From Xylophilus rhododendri (GTDB lineage: Bacteria > Pseudomonadota > Gammaproteobacteria > Burkholderiales > Burkholderiaceae_C), in the NCBI RefSeq assembly GCF_009906855.1, contig NZ_CP047650.1:186001-250000 (forward strand): a stretch of DNA of 64,000 bases, in the 5' to 3' direction. The translations under genes were made by a program, and so were the position numbers. Shown here one piece after another: positions 1-9,041 of the stretch (positions are counted from its first letter, which is position 1; each line of letters opens with the position of its first letter). The notes under the pieces were generated by a model. The model was not told where the DNA came from and ran no database searches. It saw nothing but the letters and a program-made list of their open reading frames with translations.

Positions 1-591
1 ATGCTGGTGCCGGTGCTACTGGCCGCCGGCCAGGCAGCCACGGAGCTGCAGCAGCAGATGCTGTCATGGGTGGCGGAGGGCATACGCCGCAACACCGACC
101 GTTTTCCCGGCCGCCTCGGCCCGGGCGGGCCCGCCAAGCTCATCCGCATCGTCGCCCGCGTGATGCCCGGCGACGGGGGCAACGCGGTGTTCGGCGAGCT
201 GATGCGGATCTGGGGCGTCCGCCTGCCGCCCTATCTGCTCAGCAAGCCCGAGCGGCGCCATGAGGACCTGGCGCAGATCACCCTCGCGGTGAACAAGCTC
301 GACGACACCGCGGACCCGGCCGACAACTGCATCGTCGCGCTCGACGGGCTGCCCCTGCCGGTGGTGCAGGCCGTCGCCAGCGAGGCGATATCGAGGTTCA
401 ACCAGCGCCGCCACGGCAAGCAGCTGACATTCATCCTGAACGCCAAGGATGCCGGCATGCTGGGCCGCCAGGCGATCGAGCAGCTCGCGCGGCAATACAA
501 GCTGCCCAGCTTCCACCTGCACGATCGCGGGCTGGCCTATCTGCTTCCGGCGCCCCGTCCGGCTTCGAATCCGGCTTCCGACAAGACCTGA
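1..591 (+). CDS. Orphan protein, probably 5'-truncated by the window edge; paralogue of the next gene
   Basis: Open from the first base and encodes 196 residues; I do not recognise a named family. From about residue 7 it aligns by eye with the C-terminal half of the protein at 702-1997. Shared features are an LxxFI/LIRIV helix, a GxNxVxxELMRxxG segment, an R-R-x-x-DL segment, a block around LDGLPLPVVQ / LEGMPLNVVR, and a Q-x-L-x-F-x-L strand followed by a helix containing AIxxLAR. The neighbour has about 210 more residues before the aligned part, so the true start is probably upstream of this window. No catalytic motif, signal peptide or membrane segment is visible. Because its partner has a PIP box, this may be another type III secreted effector candidate (inference). 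The promoter cannot be examined here. Confidence 0.6.
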   Translation: MLVPVLLAAGQAATELQQQMLSWVAEGIRRNTDRFPGRLGPGGPAKLIRIVARVMPGDGGNAVFGELMRIWGVRLPPYLLSKPERRHEDLAQITLAVNKLDDTADPADNCIVALDGLPLPVVQAVASEAISRFNQRRHGKQLTFILNAKDAGMLGRQAIEQLARQYKLPSFHLHDRGLAYLLPAPRPASNPASDKT

Positions 592-614
592 GCACCGGTG
601 CACGCCGCGCCCGG

Positions 615-639
615 TTCGCGCGAGGCGAGCAGGGTTCGG
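615..639 (+). promoter_or_regulatory. PIP box (HrpX/HrpB-type operator) for the orphan gene at 702
   Basis: TTCGC at 615-619 and TTCGG at 635-639 are separated by exactly 15 bases, matching the consensus TTCGB-N15-TTCGB known for Hrp regulons. It lies 62 bases before the ATG at 702. A partial -10 (TCGAAT, 672-677; consensus YANNNT fails at one position) follows after 32 bases. Two other orphan genes in the window have the same arrangement at 64 and 67 bases. Confidence 0.65.
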
Positions 640-701
640 ATGCACGGCGACCGGGCCCGCGCCGCCGCCCGTCGAATGCCTGCTTTTGCAAGGAGAGCAG
701 G

Positions 702-1997
702 ATGTTCGTTTCCAATTCGACGACCCAAACAAGCCACACGACACCCGGGCTGGAGCCTGCCGCCGAAGGCAAGACCGCCTCAACTCCGTCCGCAGTACCG
801 CCATCACCGGGCGCAATGCATCCGGTTCTGGCCGGCCTGCTGGCACAGCCGCAGCCCGGCGCACTCTGCCCCCTGCCCCGCCTGCACATCGGCGATCTGC
901 CCCGGTCCGCTGTGGCAAGCCGCATCGAAAAACTCTGGCACCTGCGCGATGGCCGGACCTTCCGCGACGAAGCCCGGCATTTCTCGGTGCCCCGGCTGGT
1001 GAGCTTCATCGAGGAGCAGATCGACGGCATGGAACTCACCATGGCGCTGGAGCAGTCCCTGGGCCTGATCCAGGTGTTCGGCAGGCGCAGCACCTCGGAC
1101 GCGCATTTTTGCGAGCTGCTGCGCGTGCTGGCGCCGCATGCGATCCCGGCATTGAGCCGCTACCAGCCCGATCAGTCCGCGACGGACCTCCATTGCATGC
1201 ACGAAGCCAATGCACGCATCCTCATCCGGCTGCCCGAACTGCCGCCGGAGCTGTCGCAGGCATGGCGCACCGCCTGCGCGCCGGTCTGGCGCCGCATCCG
1301 CTGGGCCGAGCGCCTGTTCGACAGCGCCAGCTCCGATCAACCGATCTATCTCGAAACCCTGGAGCGGGTGCTGCAAGCGGTGCAGCGTGCGCAGCCGGAG
1401 CTGGCCCAGGAGATGCTCTGCCACATCGCAGCCGGCATGCGATGCCAGCCTGCCGACCCGCTGCCGCCGGAAGGCAAGACCATGCACCACAGCCGGCTCA
1501 TGCGTTTCATCGCCGGCCTGCCGTCCTGCGCCGGCGCCAACGAGGTGCTGCGCGAGCTGATGCGGCTGTCCGGCCACGGCGCTGACACCGACTGGCTGAG
1601 CGACCCCGCGCGCCGGGAAGACGACCTGACCGGCATCGCGGCGGCCTTCACCAGGATCATCCCGCGGGACATGAGCACGGACGAGTCCGACAGCTCGCAG
1701 GACTCGCTCGAACCCGGCGAACTGCAGGACCCGGCCGATGGCCGGTGCCGCGGACAGAGCGGGGGCAGCTACGTGGTCCACCTCGAGGGCATGCCGCTGA
1801 ACGTGGTGCGCAGGGCCGCGTCGCAGGCGATGTCGCAGTTCGACCAGCGCTCCCAGGGACAAAAGCTGGTGTTCGTGCTGGGCGAGGGCCACGGCCGCCC
1901 GGAGCGCGCCGCGATCCGCCGGCTGGCGAGGCGAAACGCCCTGCAGCAATACCGCGAACAGCGGCAGCTGCTGAAGTTCGTACGCAAGCCGAGTTGA
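702..1997 (+). CDS. Orphan 431-aa protein, candidate type III effector
   Basis: The start is supported by AGGAGAG eight bases upstream. The first 40 residues are rich in Ser, Thr and Pro and lack hydrophobic or charged runs, as is typical of type III secretion signals. The rest is helical in character. The C-terminal half (about 225-431) is paralogous to the protein at 1-591. The N-terminal half seems to carry a diverged copy of the same module (an LxxFI helix, then CELLRVL, then a DLxxxxxANARI helix), so the gene may have arisen by internal duplication. A poorly conserved acidic/Ser linker sits near residues 325-350. No known catalytic motif was recognised. The PIP box upstream predicts control by an HrpX-like activator. 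The effector role is inferred from the promoter and N-terminus, not from homology. Confidence 0.7.
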   Translation: MFVSNSTTQTSHTTPGLEPAAEGKTASTPSAVPPSPGAMHPVLAGLLAQPQPGALCPLPRLHIGDLPRSAVASRIEKLWHLRDGRTFRDEARHFSVPRLVSFIEEQIDGMELTMALEQSLGLIQVFGRRSTSDAHFCELLRVLAPHAIPALSRYQPDQSATDLHCMHEANARILIRLPELPPELSQAWRTACAPVWRRIRWAERLFDSASSDQPIYLETLERVLQAVQRAQPELAQEMLCHIAAGMRCQPADPLPPEGKTMHHSRLMRFIAGLPSCAGANEVLRELMRLSGHGADTDWLSDPARREDDLTGIAAAFTRIIPRDMSTDESDSSQDSLEPGELQDPADGRCRGQSGGSYVVHLEGMPLNVVRRAASQAMSQFDQRSQGQKLVFVLGEGHGRPERAAIRRLARRNALQQYREQRQLLKFVRKPS

Positions 1998-2072
1998 AGC
2001 CTTCTCGTGATGCGCCAGGCCACCCGGGTCTGCTCCATCGAGCGCCGTGTGATCGAAGCCAGACGGCCCCCG

Positions 2073-2756
2073 TCAGCGCCGGCCGCCGGCAGGCGCCAGC
2101 AGCAGGTCGGCGAAGGCGCGGCCCTTGGCCACGATGTGTTCACGCATGGCCTGGGCGGCCCGCTCGGCGTCGCTGGCCAGCACGGCGGCCACGACCGCCT
2201 CGTGATCGGCGGCGGACGACAGCAGCCGGCCCGGCTGGTCGCGCACCTTGCGCCTGAAGGCGGCCAGCCGCAGGCGCAGTTGCTGCACCTGCTCGACCAC
2301 CACCGAGTTGCCGCAACCCTCGTACAGGGCGGTGTGAAAGGCCTGGTTGGCGGCCTCGAAACCGGCGCGGTCGCCCTTGCGGGCCGACGCACGCGTCGCG
2401 GCGCACCAGTGTTCCAGCCCCTCGCGCTGCGCCGGGTCCATGCGCTGCGCGCACAGGCGCGCCACCACCCCTTCGAGCTCGGACAGCGCCTCCAGCATGC
2501 CCACCAGCTCGGCCGCCTCAGGCGCATGCACATGGATGCCCGAGCGCGGAACGATGCGCACCAGGTGCTGCGCCGACAGCGTCAGCAGCGCTTCGCGCAC
2601 CGGTGTGCGCGACACGCCGAAGCGGTCGGCCAGCAGCTTCTCGTCCACCGGGTCGCCGGGCATCAGCGCGCCGGCCTCGATGTCCTCCAACAGGGCGGCG
2701 CGGATGCGGTCGGGCTGGCTGGCGTTCGGGTCGTCGCGGGTTTTTTCTATTTGCAT
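2073..2756 (-). CDS. GntR-family transcriptional regulator (FadR/FCD type)
   Basis: A 227-residue regulator. The N-terminal winged helix-turn-helix contains DEKLLADRFGVSRTPVREAL, the GntR recognition region. The C-terminal all-helical FCD ligand domain contains the usual helix starting near FHTALYEG and ends with AMREHIVAKG. The frame is open further upstream; I chose the ATG at 2756 because homologues begin close to the HTH, although its ribosome site is weak. It is divergent from the Bug binding protein/RraA-like/MetE-like genes and very probably controls them, usually by repression relieved by a carboxylate substrate (family knowledge). The shared AT-rich intergenic region contains candidate operators. 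Confidence 0.9.
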   Translation of the reverse strand: MQIEKTRDDPNASQPDRIRAALLEDIEAGALMPGDPVDEKLLADRFGVSRTPVREALLTLSAQHLVRIVPRSGIHVHAPEAAELVGMLEALSELEGVVARLCAQRMDPAQREGLEHWCAATRASARKGDRAGFEAANQAFHTALYEGCGNSVVVEQVQQLRLRLAAFRRKVRDQPGRLLSSAADHEAVVAAVLASDAERAAQAMREHIVAKGRAFADLLLAPAGGRR

Positions 2757-2798
2757 ATCAAATCTTGTCGTTGGTATATTAGTTTGGAGTTTTGATAT
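2755..2798. promoter_or_regulatory. Candidate GntR operator/divergent promoter region
   Basis: The region between the regulator and the Bug gene is strikingly AT-rich for this genome. It holds an inverted pair, ATATCAAA at 2755-2762 and TTTGATAT at 2791-2798, plus TTGGTATATTAG between them. This is the natural site for autoregulation and for control of the genes starting at 2840. The assignment to this GntR protein is inferred from position only. Confidence 0.4.
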
Positions 2799-2839
2799 TT
2801 CAATAGGGTGCAAAGCCCATCATAAGAAAGAGACAAGGC

Positions 2840-3808
2840 ATGAACTGGAAAACCGGCGCGATCGCGCTCGGCCTGGCCGCACTCGGCTGCATGGCCCAGG
2901 CACAGACCTCCTTCCCCGAACGGCCGGTGACCATGATCGTGCCGGTGCCGCCCGGCGGCATCCTGGACACGGTGGCGCGCATGGTGACGCCCTCCATGAC
3001 GCAGACCCTGGGCCAGCCGGTGGTGATCGACAACCGCGCCGGCGCCGGCGGCAACATCGCCGCCAGCGCGGTGGCGCGCGCCGCGCCGGACGGCTACACC
3101 CTGCTGGTGGGCTATTCGATGTTCCATGTGGGCAATCCTTCCATGTACGCCAACTTGACATGGGACCCGCTGCGCGACTTCGCCCCGGTCGGCATGCTGG
3201 TGGTGTCGCCGCATGTGGTGGCGGTGAACCCGGCCACGCCCTTCAAGACGCTGCGCGAGCTGGTGGACTATGCCCGCGCCAACCCCGGCAAGCTCAACTA
3301 CGCCACCTCGGGTACCGGCTCGGTGCCGCATGTGGGCATGGAGCTGTTCAAGCAGCAGAACCATATCGACATCGTGCATGTGCCCTACAAGGGCGCGGCG
3401 CCGGCCCTGCAGGACGTGATCGCCGGCAATGTGCAGATGACGGTGGCCACGCCGCCCTCGCTGATGGGCTTCGTGCAGGCGGGCAAGGTGCGCGCCCTGG
3501 CTGTCGCCGCCAAGAACCGCCTGCCGCAGATGCCCGATGTGCCGACCACCGCCGAGGCCGGCTTTCCCGGCTTCGAGCTGGAAGCCTGGGTAGCCCTGTT
3601 CGCGCCGCGCGGCACGCCGCCCGCCGTCGTCGAGCGGCTCACCGCCGCGGCCAGGACCGCGCTGGCCTCGCCGCAGGTGAAGAAGTCCGCCGAAACCGCC
3701 GGCGTGGAGATCCGCTACATGGCGCCGGCCGAGCTGGACGCGGTGGTGCGCCACGACGTGCAGTACTGGTCCAAGGTCATCAAGACCGCCAACATCCGCG
3801 CCGAGTGA
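2840..3808 (+). CDS. Tripartite tricarboxylate transporter substrate-binding protein (Bug/TctC family)
   Basis: A 322-residue periplasmic binding protein. Residues 1-22 form a cleavable signal peptide ending AQAQ. The mature part shows Bug landmarks: YPxRPVT-like FPERPVTMIVPVPPGG near the N-terminus, VVIDNRAGAGGNIAA, ATSGTGSVPHVGMELFK, HVPYKGAAPAL, and PQMPDVPTTAEAGFPGFE toward the C-terminus. Such proteins capture small carboxylates for TctAB-type or other permeases, or act as sensors. No permease genes are adjacent, as is common for the expanded Bug family of Burkholderiales. It is the first gene of a likely operon with the RraA-like and MetE-like genes. The ligand cannot be deduced from sequence. 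Confidence 0.95.
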   Translation: MNWKTGAIALGLAALGCMAQAQTSFPERPVTMIVPVPPGGILDTVARMVTPSMTQTLGQPVVIDNRAGAGGNIAASAVARAAPDGYTLLVGYSMFHVGNPSMYANLTWDPLRDFAPVGMLVVSPHVVAVNPATPFKTLRELVDYARANPGKLNYATSGTGSVPHVGMELFKQQNHIDIVHVPYKGAAPALQDVIAGNVQMTVATPPSLMGFVQAGKVRALAVAAKNRLPQMPDVPTTAEAGFPGFELEAWVALFAPRGTPPAVVERLTAAARTALASPQVKKSAETAGVEIRYMAPAELDAVVRHDVQYWSKVIKTANIRAE

Positions 3809-3855
3809 ACCGGCACGGCCCTTCTTTCGCAACCCCACCGCACCCACGCCCCGCC

Positions 3856-4548
3856 ATGACCGACACCACCCCATCCCCCGACGACGCTGGCTTCGTCGCA
3901 CGCGCCCTGCAACTCGACTGCGCCGCCCTCAGCGACGCGCTGGACCGCGCCGGCATCGTCGGCCAGTGCTACGGCATTTCCGCACGCGACGGCGGCTTCC
4001 GCATGGCCGGCCACGCCTACACCGTGCTCTACCGGCCGGCGGCGCACGACGAGCAAGGCTTCGTCGGCGACTTCATCGACGACGTGCCGCCCGGCAGCGT
4101 CATCACCATCGACAACCGGGGCCGCGACGACATGGGCACCTGGGGCAACATCCTCACCGAGATGGCGCACTTCCGGCAGATGGCCGGCACGGTGATCGAC
4201 GGCATCAACCGCGACGTGGCGCTGTGCCGCGAGCTGAACTACCCGATTTACAGCCGCGGCCACTGGATGCGCACCGGCAAGGGCCGCATCCAGCTGGCCG
4301 GCCTGCAGGTGCCGGTGCAGATCGGCGGGGTGAACGTGCACCCCGGCGACCTGCTGCGTGGCGACGCGGACGGCGTGGTGGCCATCCCGCGTGCCGCGCG
4401 CGAACAGGTGCTGGCCTATGCCGAGGAGATCACCGCCAAGGAGAACGCCATCCGCGCCGGCATCCGCGACGGGCTGCGCATGGACGAGGCGCGCCGCCTG
4501 CACCACTACCACCACCTGCAAAGCCCGGCCTACGGCAAGGCGGCCTGA
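3856..4548 (+). CDS. RraA-like protein (HMG aldolase/oxaloacetate decarboxylase-like fold)
   Basis: 230 residues of the RraA-like family. Members include 4-hydroxy-4-methyl-2-oxoglutarate/4-carboxy-4-hydroxy-2-oxoadipate aldolases, oxaloacetate decarboxylases and the RNase E inhibitor RraA. Visible are the GSVITIDNRGRDDMGTWGNI segment, the GTVIDGINRD strand-turn carrying the conserved GxxRD-type Arg-Asp pair, and IGGVNVHPGDLLRGDADGV at the C-terminal side. It sits between a Bug binding protein and a MetE-like gene, so a catabolic lyase acting on a carboxylate is more likely than RNase regulation (inference). It follows the Bug gene by 47 bases. Confidence 0.88.
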   Translation: MTDTTPSPDDAGFVARALQLDCAALSDALDRAGIVGQCYGISARDGGFRMAGHAYTVLYRPAAHDEQGFVGDFIDDVPPGSVITIDNRGRDDMGTWGNILTEMAHFRQMAGTVIDGINRDVALCRELNYPIYSRGHWMRTGKGRIQLAGLQVPVQIGGVNVHPGDLLRGDADGVVAIPRAAREQVLAYAEEITAKENAIRAGIRDGLRMDEARRLHHYHHLQSPAYGKAA

Positions 4549-4557
4549 GGCGACACC

Positions 4558-5613
4558 ATGCAAGACCAGGAAAGCACACCGATGCCACGCCCCCTCTTCA
4601 GCTCCACCATCGCCGGCAGCCTGCCCAAGCCCGCCTGGCTGGCCGAATCCCACCGCCTCTGGCCGGCCTGGAAGGCCGAAGGCGAGGCCCTGGCCGAAGC
4701 CAAGGCCGACGCCACCCTGCTCTGGATCAAGGCGCAGGAGGACGCCGGCCTCGACGTGATCGGCGACGGCGAGCAGTCGCGCCAGCATTTCGTGCACGGC
4801 TTCCTGGAGCAGGTCGAGGGCATCGACTTCGAGCACAAGGTGAAGATGGGCATCCGCAACAACCGCTACGACGCCATGGTGCCGCAGGTGATCGCGCCGC
4901 TGCGGCTGAAGGGGCGTGTGCACCGCACCGAGGCCCGCCTGCTGCGGGCCCACACCACGCGCCGCATCAAGTTCACCCTGCCGGGGCCGATGACCATCGT
5001 CGACACGGTGGCAGACAGCCACTACGGCGACCGGGTGGAAATGGCCATGGCCTTCGCCGACCTGCTCAACCAGGAAGCGCTGGCGCTGCAGGACGACGGC
5101 GTGGACATCATCCAGTTCGACGAGCCGGCCTTCAACGTCTACCTGCAGGAGGCGGCCGACTGGGGCGTGCGGGCACTGGAGCGCGCCGCGCGCGGGCTGC
5201 ACTGCACCACCGCCGTGCACATCTGCTACGGCTACGGCATCCAGGCCAATGTGGACTGGAAGGCCACGCTGGGCGAGGAGTGGCGGCAGTACGAACAGAT
5301 CTTCCCGGCCCTGGCGCGCAGCAGCATCGACCAGGTCAGCCTGGAATGCTTCCACTCGCATGTGCCGCCCGAGCTGATGCGCCTGCTCGAAGGCAAGGAC
5401 GTGATGGTCGGCGTGATCGATGTCGCCAGCGACCAGATCGAGACGCCTGAGCAGGTGGCCGACACCATCGGCCAGGCCCTGGCCTATGTGCCGCGCGAAC
5501 GGCTGCTGCCCTGCACCAACTGCGGCCTGGCGCCGATGGACCGCGAGGTGGCGCTGAAAAAGCTGCAGGCCCTGGCGGCCGGCGCGGCGCTGGCCCGCAA
5601 GCGCTACGCTTAG
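4558..5613 (+). CDS. Cobalamin-independent methionine synthase-like (MetE C-terminal domain) protein
   Basis: 351 residues, matching only the catalytic C-terminal barrel of MetE (full MetE is about 750 residues). Landmarks are the start FSSTIAGSLPKP, DGEQSRQHF, the KFTLPGPMTI strand, IIQFDEPAF, the zinc-site segment TTAVHICYGYG (His and Cys ligands), and a late Cys in LPCTNCGLAPM. Stand-alone proteins of this kind are often annotated as core MetE or epoxyalkane:CoM transferase-like enzymes and move methyl or alkyl groups to thiols. The context after Bug and RraA-like genes suggests a catabolic or demethylating role rather than methionine synthesis (inference). The start at 4558 is in frame with a second ATG seven codons later that could be used instead. 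Confidence 0.88.
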   Translation: MQDQESTPMPRPLFSSTIAGSLPKPAWLAESHRLWPAWKAEGEALAEAKADATLLWIKAQEDAGLDVIGDGEQSRQHFVHGFLEQVEGIDFEHKVKMGIRNNRYDAMVPQVIAPLRLKGRVHRTEARLLRAHTTRRIKFTLPGPMTIVDTVADSHYGDRVEMAMAFADLLNQEALALQDDGVDIIQFDEPAFNVYLQEAADWGVRALERAARGLHCTTAVHICYGYGIQANVDWKATLGEEWRQYEQIFPALARSSIDQVSLECFHSHVPPELMRLLEGKDVMVGVIDVASDQIETPEQVADTIGQALAYVPRERLLPCTNCGLAPMDREVALKKLQALAAGAALARKRYA

Positions 5614-5729
5614 ACAGGCCACAAGCCCCCTGCGCCGGGCGGGGCCGCGGTAGTTTGCGAAAATGGCCGATCGGGCGGCCGTCCTGCTGAGGCGGGGCGG
5701 TCCGCCGGCCTTTCTGCACTACCCATCCC

Positions 5730-8420
5730 ATGCCCGACGTCCTACCCGCGGTTTCCTCGCCTGTCGTCCCGGTCCCGGCCGCCCTGCCCGGCCTGCCGGC
5801 CCTGCGGGATGCCTACCGCCGCGACAAGGCCGCATTGCTGCAGCCGGCCGCCCTGGGCAGCGCCTTGCGCGGCACCCAGCCGCTGCTGCGCAGGCTGGCG
5901 GTGCTGGCCGACGAGCTGCTCGGCGCACTCTGGCGCGAGGCCGCCATGCCACCCGGCTTCGCCCTGCTGGCGGTCGGCGGCTTCGGCCGCGGCGAGCTGT
6001 TCCCGGCATCCGACATCGACGTGCTGCTGCTCTGCCCGGACCACACCAACTGCCAGGCCGACCCCGGCGCGCGCCAGAAGATCGAGACCTTCATCGGCGC
6101 CTGCTGGGACGCCGGCCTGGAGATCGGCTCCAGCGTGCGCACCACCGAGGAATGCGTGGCCGAGGCGATCCGCGACATCACCGTGCAGACCGCCCTGCTG
6201 GAATCGCGCCGCATCACCGGCGATGCCCGCCTGTTCCACAAGTTCCGCCGCGCCTTCCGCGAGGCCCTGGATCCGCACGCCTTCTTCACCGCCAAGATGC
6301 TGGAGATGCGCCAGCGCCACCACAAGTACGAGGACACGCCCTACGCCCTGGAGCCCAACTGCAAGGAATCGCCCGGCGGCCTGCGCGACCTGCAGACCAT
6401 CCTCTGGGTGGCGCGTGCCGCCGGCTACGGCGAGAACTGGGACGCCCTGGCCCACAACGGCCTGGCCACCGCCCTGGAAATCACCCACATCAAACGCAAC
6501 GAGGCCCTGCTCAACCTGATCCGCATGCGGCTGCACCTGATCGCCCGCCGCCGCGAGGACCGCCTGGTCTTCGACCTGCAGACCGCCGTCGCCGAATCCT
6601 TCGGCTACCGCTCGCAGGCCAGCGACGGCTCGCGCCTGGCCATGCGCGCCAGCGAGGCCCTGATGCGCCGCTACTACTGGGCCGCCAAGGCCGTGATGCA
6701 GCTCAGCCAGATCCTGCTGCTCAACATCGGCGAGCGGCTCAACCCGAGCAGCCATGCCTTGAAGCCGATCAACGAACGCTTCTTCGACAAGGGCGGCATG
6801 GTCGAGGTGGCCAGCGACGACCTCTACCTGCGCGAACCCCACGCCATCCTGGAGACCTTCCTGGTGTACGAGGGCCTGGAAGGCCTGCGCGGCCTGTCGG
6901 CACGCACGCTGCGGGCGCTCTACAACGCACGCAACGTGATGGATGCGTCCTTCCGCCGCGACCCGGCCAACCGCAAGACCTTTCTGCGCATCCTGCAGCA
7001 GCCCAAGGGCCTGACCCATGCGGTGCGGCTGATGAACGACACCTCGGTGCTCGGCCGCTACCTGCGTGTGTTCCGCAACATCGTCGGGCAGATGCAGCAC
7101 GACCTGTTCCACGTCTACACGGTGGACCAGCACATCCTGATGGTGCTGCGCAACATGCGCCGCTTCTTCCTGCCCGAGCATGCGCACGAATACCCCTTCT
7201 GCTCGCAGCTGGCCGCCGGCTGGGACAAGCCTTGGGTGCTGTACGTGGCCGCCCTCTTCCACGACATCGCCAAGGGCCGCGGCGGCGACCATTCCGAGCT
7301 GGGCGCGCGCGACGTGCGTGTGTTCTGCAGCGAGCACGGCATCTCGGAGGAAGACACGAAGCTGATCCAGTTCCTGGTGGCCGAGCACCTGTCGATGAGC
7401 CACACCGCGCAGAAGGCCGACCTGAGCGACCCGGACGTCATCAGCGCCTTCGCCGCGCGGGTGGGCAACGAGCGCTACCTCACCGCCCTCTACCTGCTCA
7501 CCGTGGCCGACATCCGCGGCACCAGCCCCAAGGTGTGGAACGCCTGGAAGGGCAAGCTGCTGGAAGACCTCTACCGCTACACCCTGCGCACCCTGGGCGG
7601 CCGCGCGCCGGACCCGGACGCCGAGGTCGAATCCCGCAAGCGCGAGGCGCAGGTGATGCTGGCCCTGCATGCCGAACCCTTCGAAGGCCAGCGCAAGCTG
7701 TGGGACACGCTGGACGTCAGCTACTTCATGCGCCACGACGCCGGCGACATCGCCTGGCATGCGCGCCAGCTCTCGCGCCATGTGGTCGAAAGCACCCGCT
7801 CCGGTGCCGCCGCCAGGCCCGCCGACGCCGCGGCGCCGGCCGAACGCACCATCGTGCGCGCCCGCCTGTCGCCGCTGGGCGAAGGGCTGCAGGTGCTGGT
7901 CTACACACCCGATGCGGCCGATCTCTTCGCCCGCATCTGCGGCTTCTTCGACCAATCGAGCTTCAGCATCCTGGACGCCAAGGTGCACACCGCCACCAAC
8001 GGCTATGCGCTGGACACCTTCCAGGTCGTCGCCTCCGACATGCAGGACCACTACCGCGAACTGGTCACCATGGTCGAGACCGAACTCGCCCTGGCCCTGC
8101 AGAACGCCGGCCCGCTGCCCGCCGCCGCGCGCGGCCGGGTGTCGCGCCGGGTGCGCAGCTTCCCGGTGCAGCCGCGGGTCGACCTGCGGCCCGACGACCG
8201 CGGCCAGCGCTGGCTGCTGACCGTCTCGGCCAGCGACCGCATCGGCCTGCTCTACTCCATCGCCCGGGTGCTGGCGCAGCACAAGCTGAACCTGCAGTTC
8301 GCCAAGGTCACCACCCTGGGCGAACGGGTGGAAGACACCTTCCTGCTCGAAGGCGGCACGCTGCGCGGCAGCCGGGCGCAGATCGAGATCGAGAAGGAGC
8401 TGCTGGCCGCGCTGGCGTAG
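5730..8420 (+). CDS. glnD: [Protein-PII] uridylyltransferase/uridylyl-removing enzyme
   Basis: An 896-residue bifunctional nitrogen sensor that uridylylates PII proteins when glutamine is low and deuridylylates them when it is high. The nucleotidyltransferase core is at about 80-100, with GGFGRGEL followed by SDIDVLLL carrying the two metal-binding Asp. A GlnD linker follows. The HD hydrolase domain is near 490-600, with [13 protein letters not shown]. Two C-terminal ACT domains, near 720-790 and 830-890, sense glutamine; the second contains [14 protein letters not shown]. Length and domain order are typical. It stands alone, transcribed rightward, and its ribosome site is weak. Confidence 0.97.
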   Translation: MPDVLPAVSSPVVPVPAALPGLPALRDAYRRDKAALLQPAALGSALRGTQPLLRRLAVLADELLGALWREAAMPPGFALLAVGGFGRGELFPASDIDVLLLCPDHTNCQADPGARQKIETFIGACWDAGLEIGSSVRTTEECVAEAIRDITVQTALLESRRITGDARLFHKFRRAFREALDPHAFFTAKMLEMRQRHHKYEDTPYALEPNCKESPGGLRDLQTILWVARAAGYGENWDALAHNGLATALEITHIKRNEALLNLIRMRLHLIARRREDRLVFDLQTAVAESFGYRSQASDGSRLAMRASEALMRRYYWAAKAVMQLSQILLLNIGERLNPSSHALKPINERFFDKGGMVEVASDDLYLREPHAILETFLVYEGLEGLRGLSARTLRALYNARNVMDASFRRDPANRKTFLRILQQPKGLTHAVRLMNDTSVLGRYLRVFRNIVGQMQHDLFHVYTVDQHILMVLRNMRRFFLPEHAHEYPFCSQLAAGWDKPWVLYVAALFHDIAKGRGGDHSELGARDVRVFCSEHGISEEDTKLIQFLVAEHLSMSHTAQKADLSDPDVISAFAARVGNERYLTALYLLTVADIRGTSPKVWNAWKGKLLEDLYRYTLRTLGGRAPDPDAEVESRKREAQVMLALHAEPFEGQRKLWDTLDVSYFMRHDAGDIAWHARQLSRHVVESTRSGAAARPADAAAPAERTIVRARLSPLGEGLQVLVYTPDAADLFARICGFFDQSSFSILDAKVHTATNGYALDTFQVVASDMQDHYRELVTMVETELALALQNAGPLPAAARGRVSRRVRSFPVQPRVDLRPDDRGQRWLLTVSASDRIGLLYSIARVLAQHKLNLQFAKVTTLGERVEDTFLLEGGTLRGSRAQIEIEKELLAALA

Positions 8421-8423
8421 ATC

Positions 8424-9041
8424 TCAAAGCCCGGCGCGCGCCCTTGCCAGTTCCGGCACACGGAAATAACCCAGCACACAGCCTGGGTTGAGCAAGGCGA
8501 TCTGCACGTGCGAGTTGGCAAAGATGGCCGAGGTGGGAGCCACCGCCTCACCCTGGGGAAATGCGCCCCGGATGGCATCGGGTGCAGGCAAGCCCTGATC
8601 CGTGTACATCTGGTGCAGGTACTTGAAGACCTGCCGGTCGAGGCCGCGCAGGATGACATCGGTGTCCTGCGACGCGCTCTTGCGGTTCTGCTTCAGGCGC
8701 ACACCCGACAGTTTCAGGGCCTCGTAGGCCGTGCGGAATGCGCCGATTCCATCCTGCGTGGATACATCCAAGGTGGCGGTGAGCTTGAGAACGGCGCCGA
8801 CCACCGAAGGGTCGTGGATGGGACGCTGCGTGAACTTGCGGTGCGGCTGGTCCGCCGACGCCTGCGCGAACATCAACGCGCGCCGCCAGTCGTCCTGGAA
8901 AAAGTAGACGCCGGGGCCGAGCCAGTCGTAGGGGTTATCGCTGGGCTGCAGGGCCAACAACTGGCCGGTGACCAGTGCATCCTCCGTCGAGCGGTCGCAA
9001 CCGTGATAGGCCACGACCAGTTGGCCGCTGCCGTGATTCAC
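8424..9041 (-). CDS. Putative ADP-ribosyltransferase-fold protein, possible toxin of a two-gene module
   Basis: 205 residues from a GTG start. I chose GTG at 9041 because it overlaps the TGA of the upstream gene as GTGA and has AGGA just before it, while the longer open frame would overlap the upstream gene by 43 bases. The N-terminal region reads AYHGCDRS, then a helix, then YDWLGPGVYFFQDD and RALMFA. This H-G ... G-x-Y-F pattern resembles the NAD-binding His and Tyr motifs of PARP/DUF3990-like ADP-ribosyltransferases. I have no family match beyond this motif reading. Coupling to a small basic upstream gene suggests a toxin-antitoxin or effector-immunity pair (inference). It runs convergent to glnD with 3 bases between stop codons. 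Confidence 0.6.
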   Translation of the reverse strand: MNHGSGQLVVAYHGCDRSTEDALVTGQLLALQPSDNPYDWLGPGVYFFQDDWRRALMFAQASADQPHRKFTQRPIHDPSVVGAVLKLTATLDVSTQDGIGAFRTAYEALKLSGVRLKQNRKSASQDTDVILRGLDRQVFKYLHQMYTDQGLPAPDAIRGAFPQGEAVAPTSAIFANSHVQIALLNPGCVLGYFRVPELARARAGL

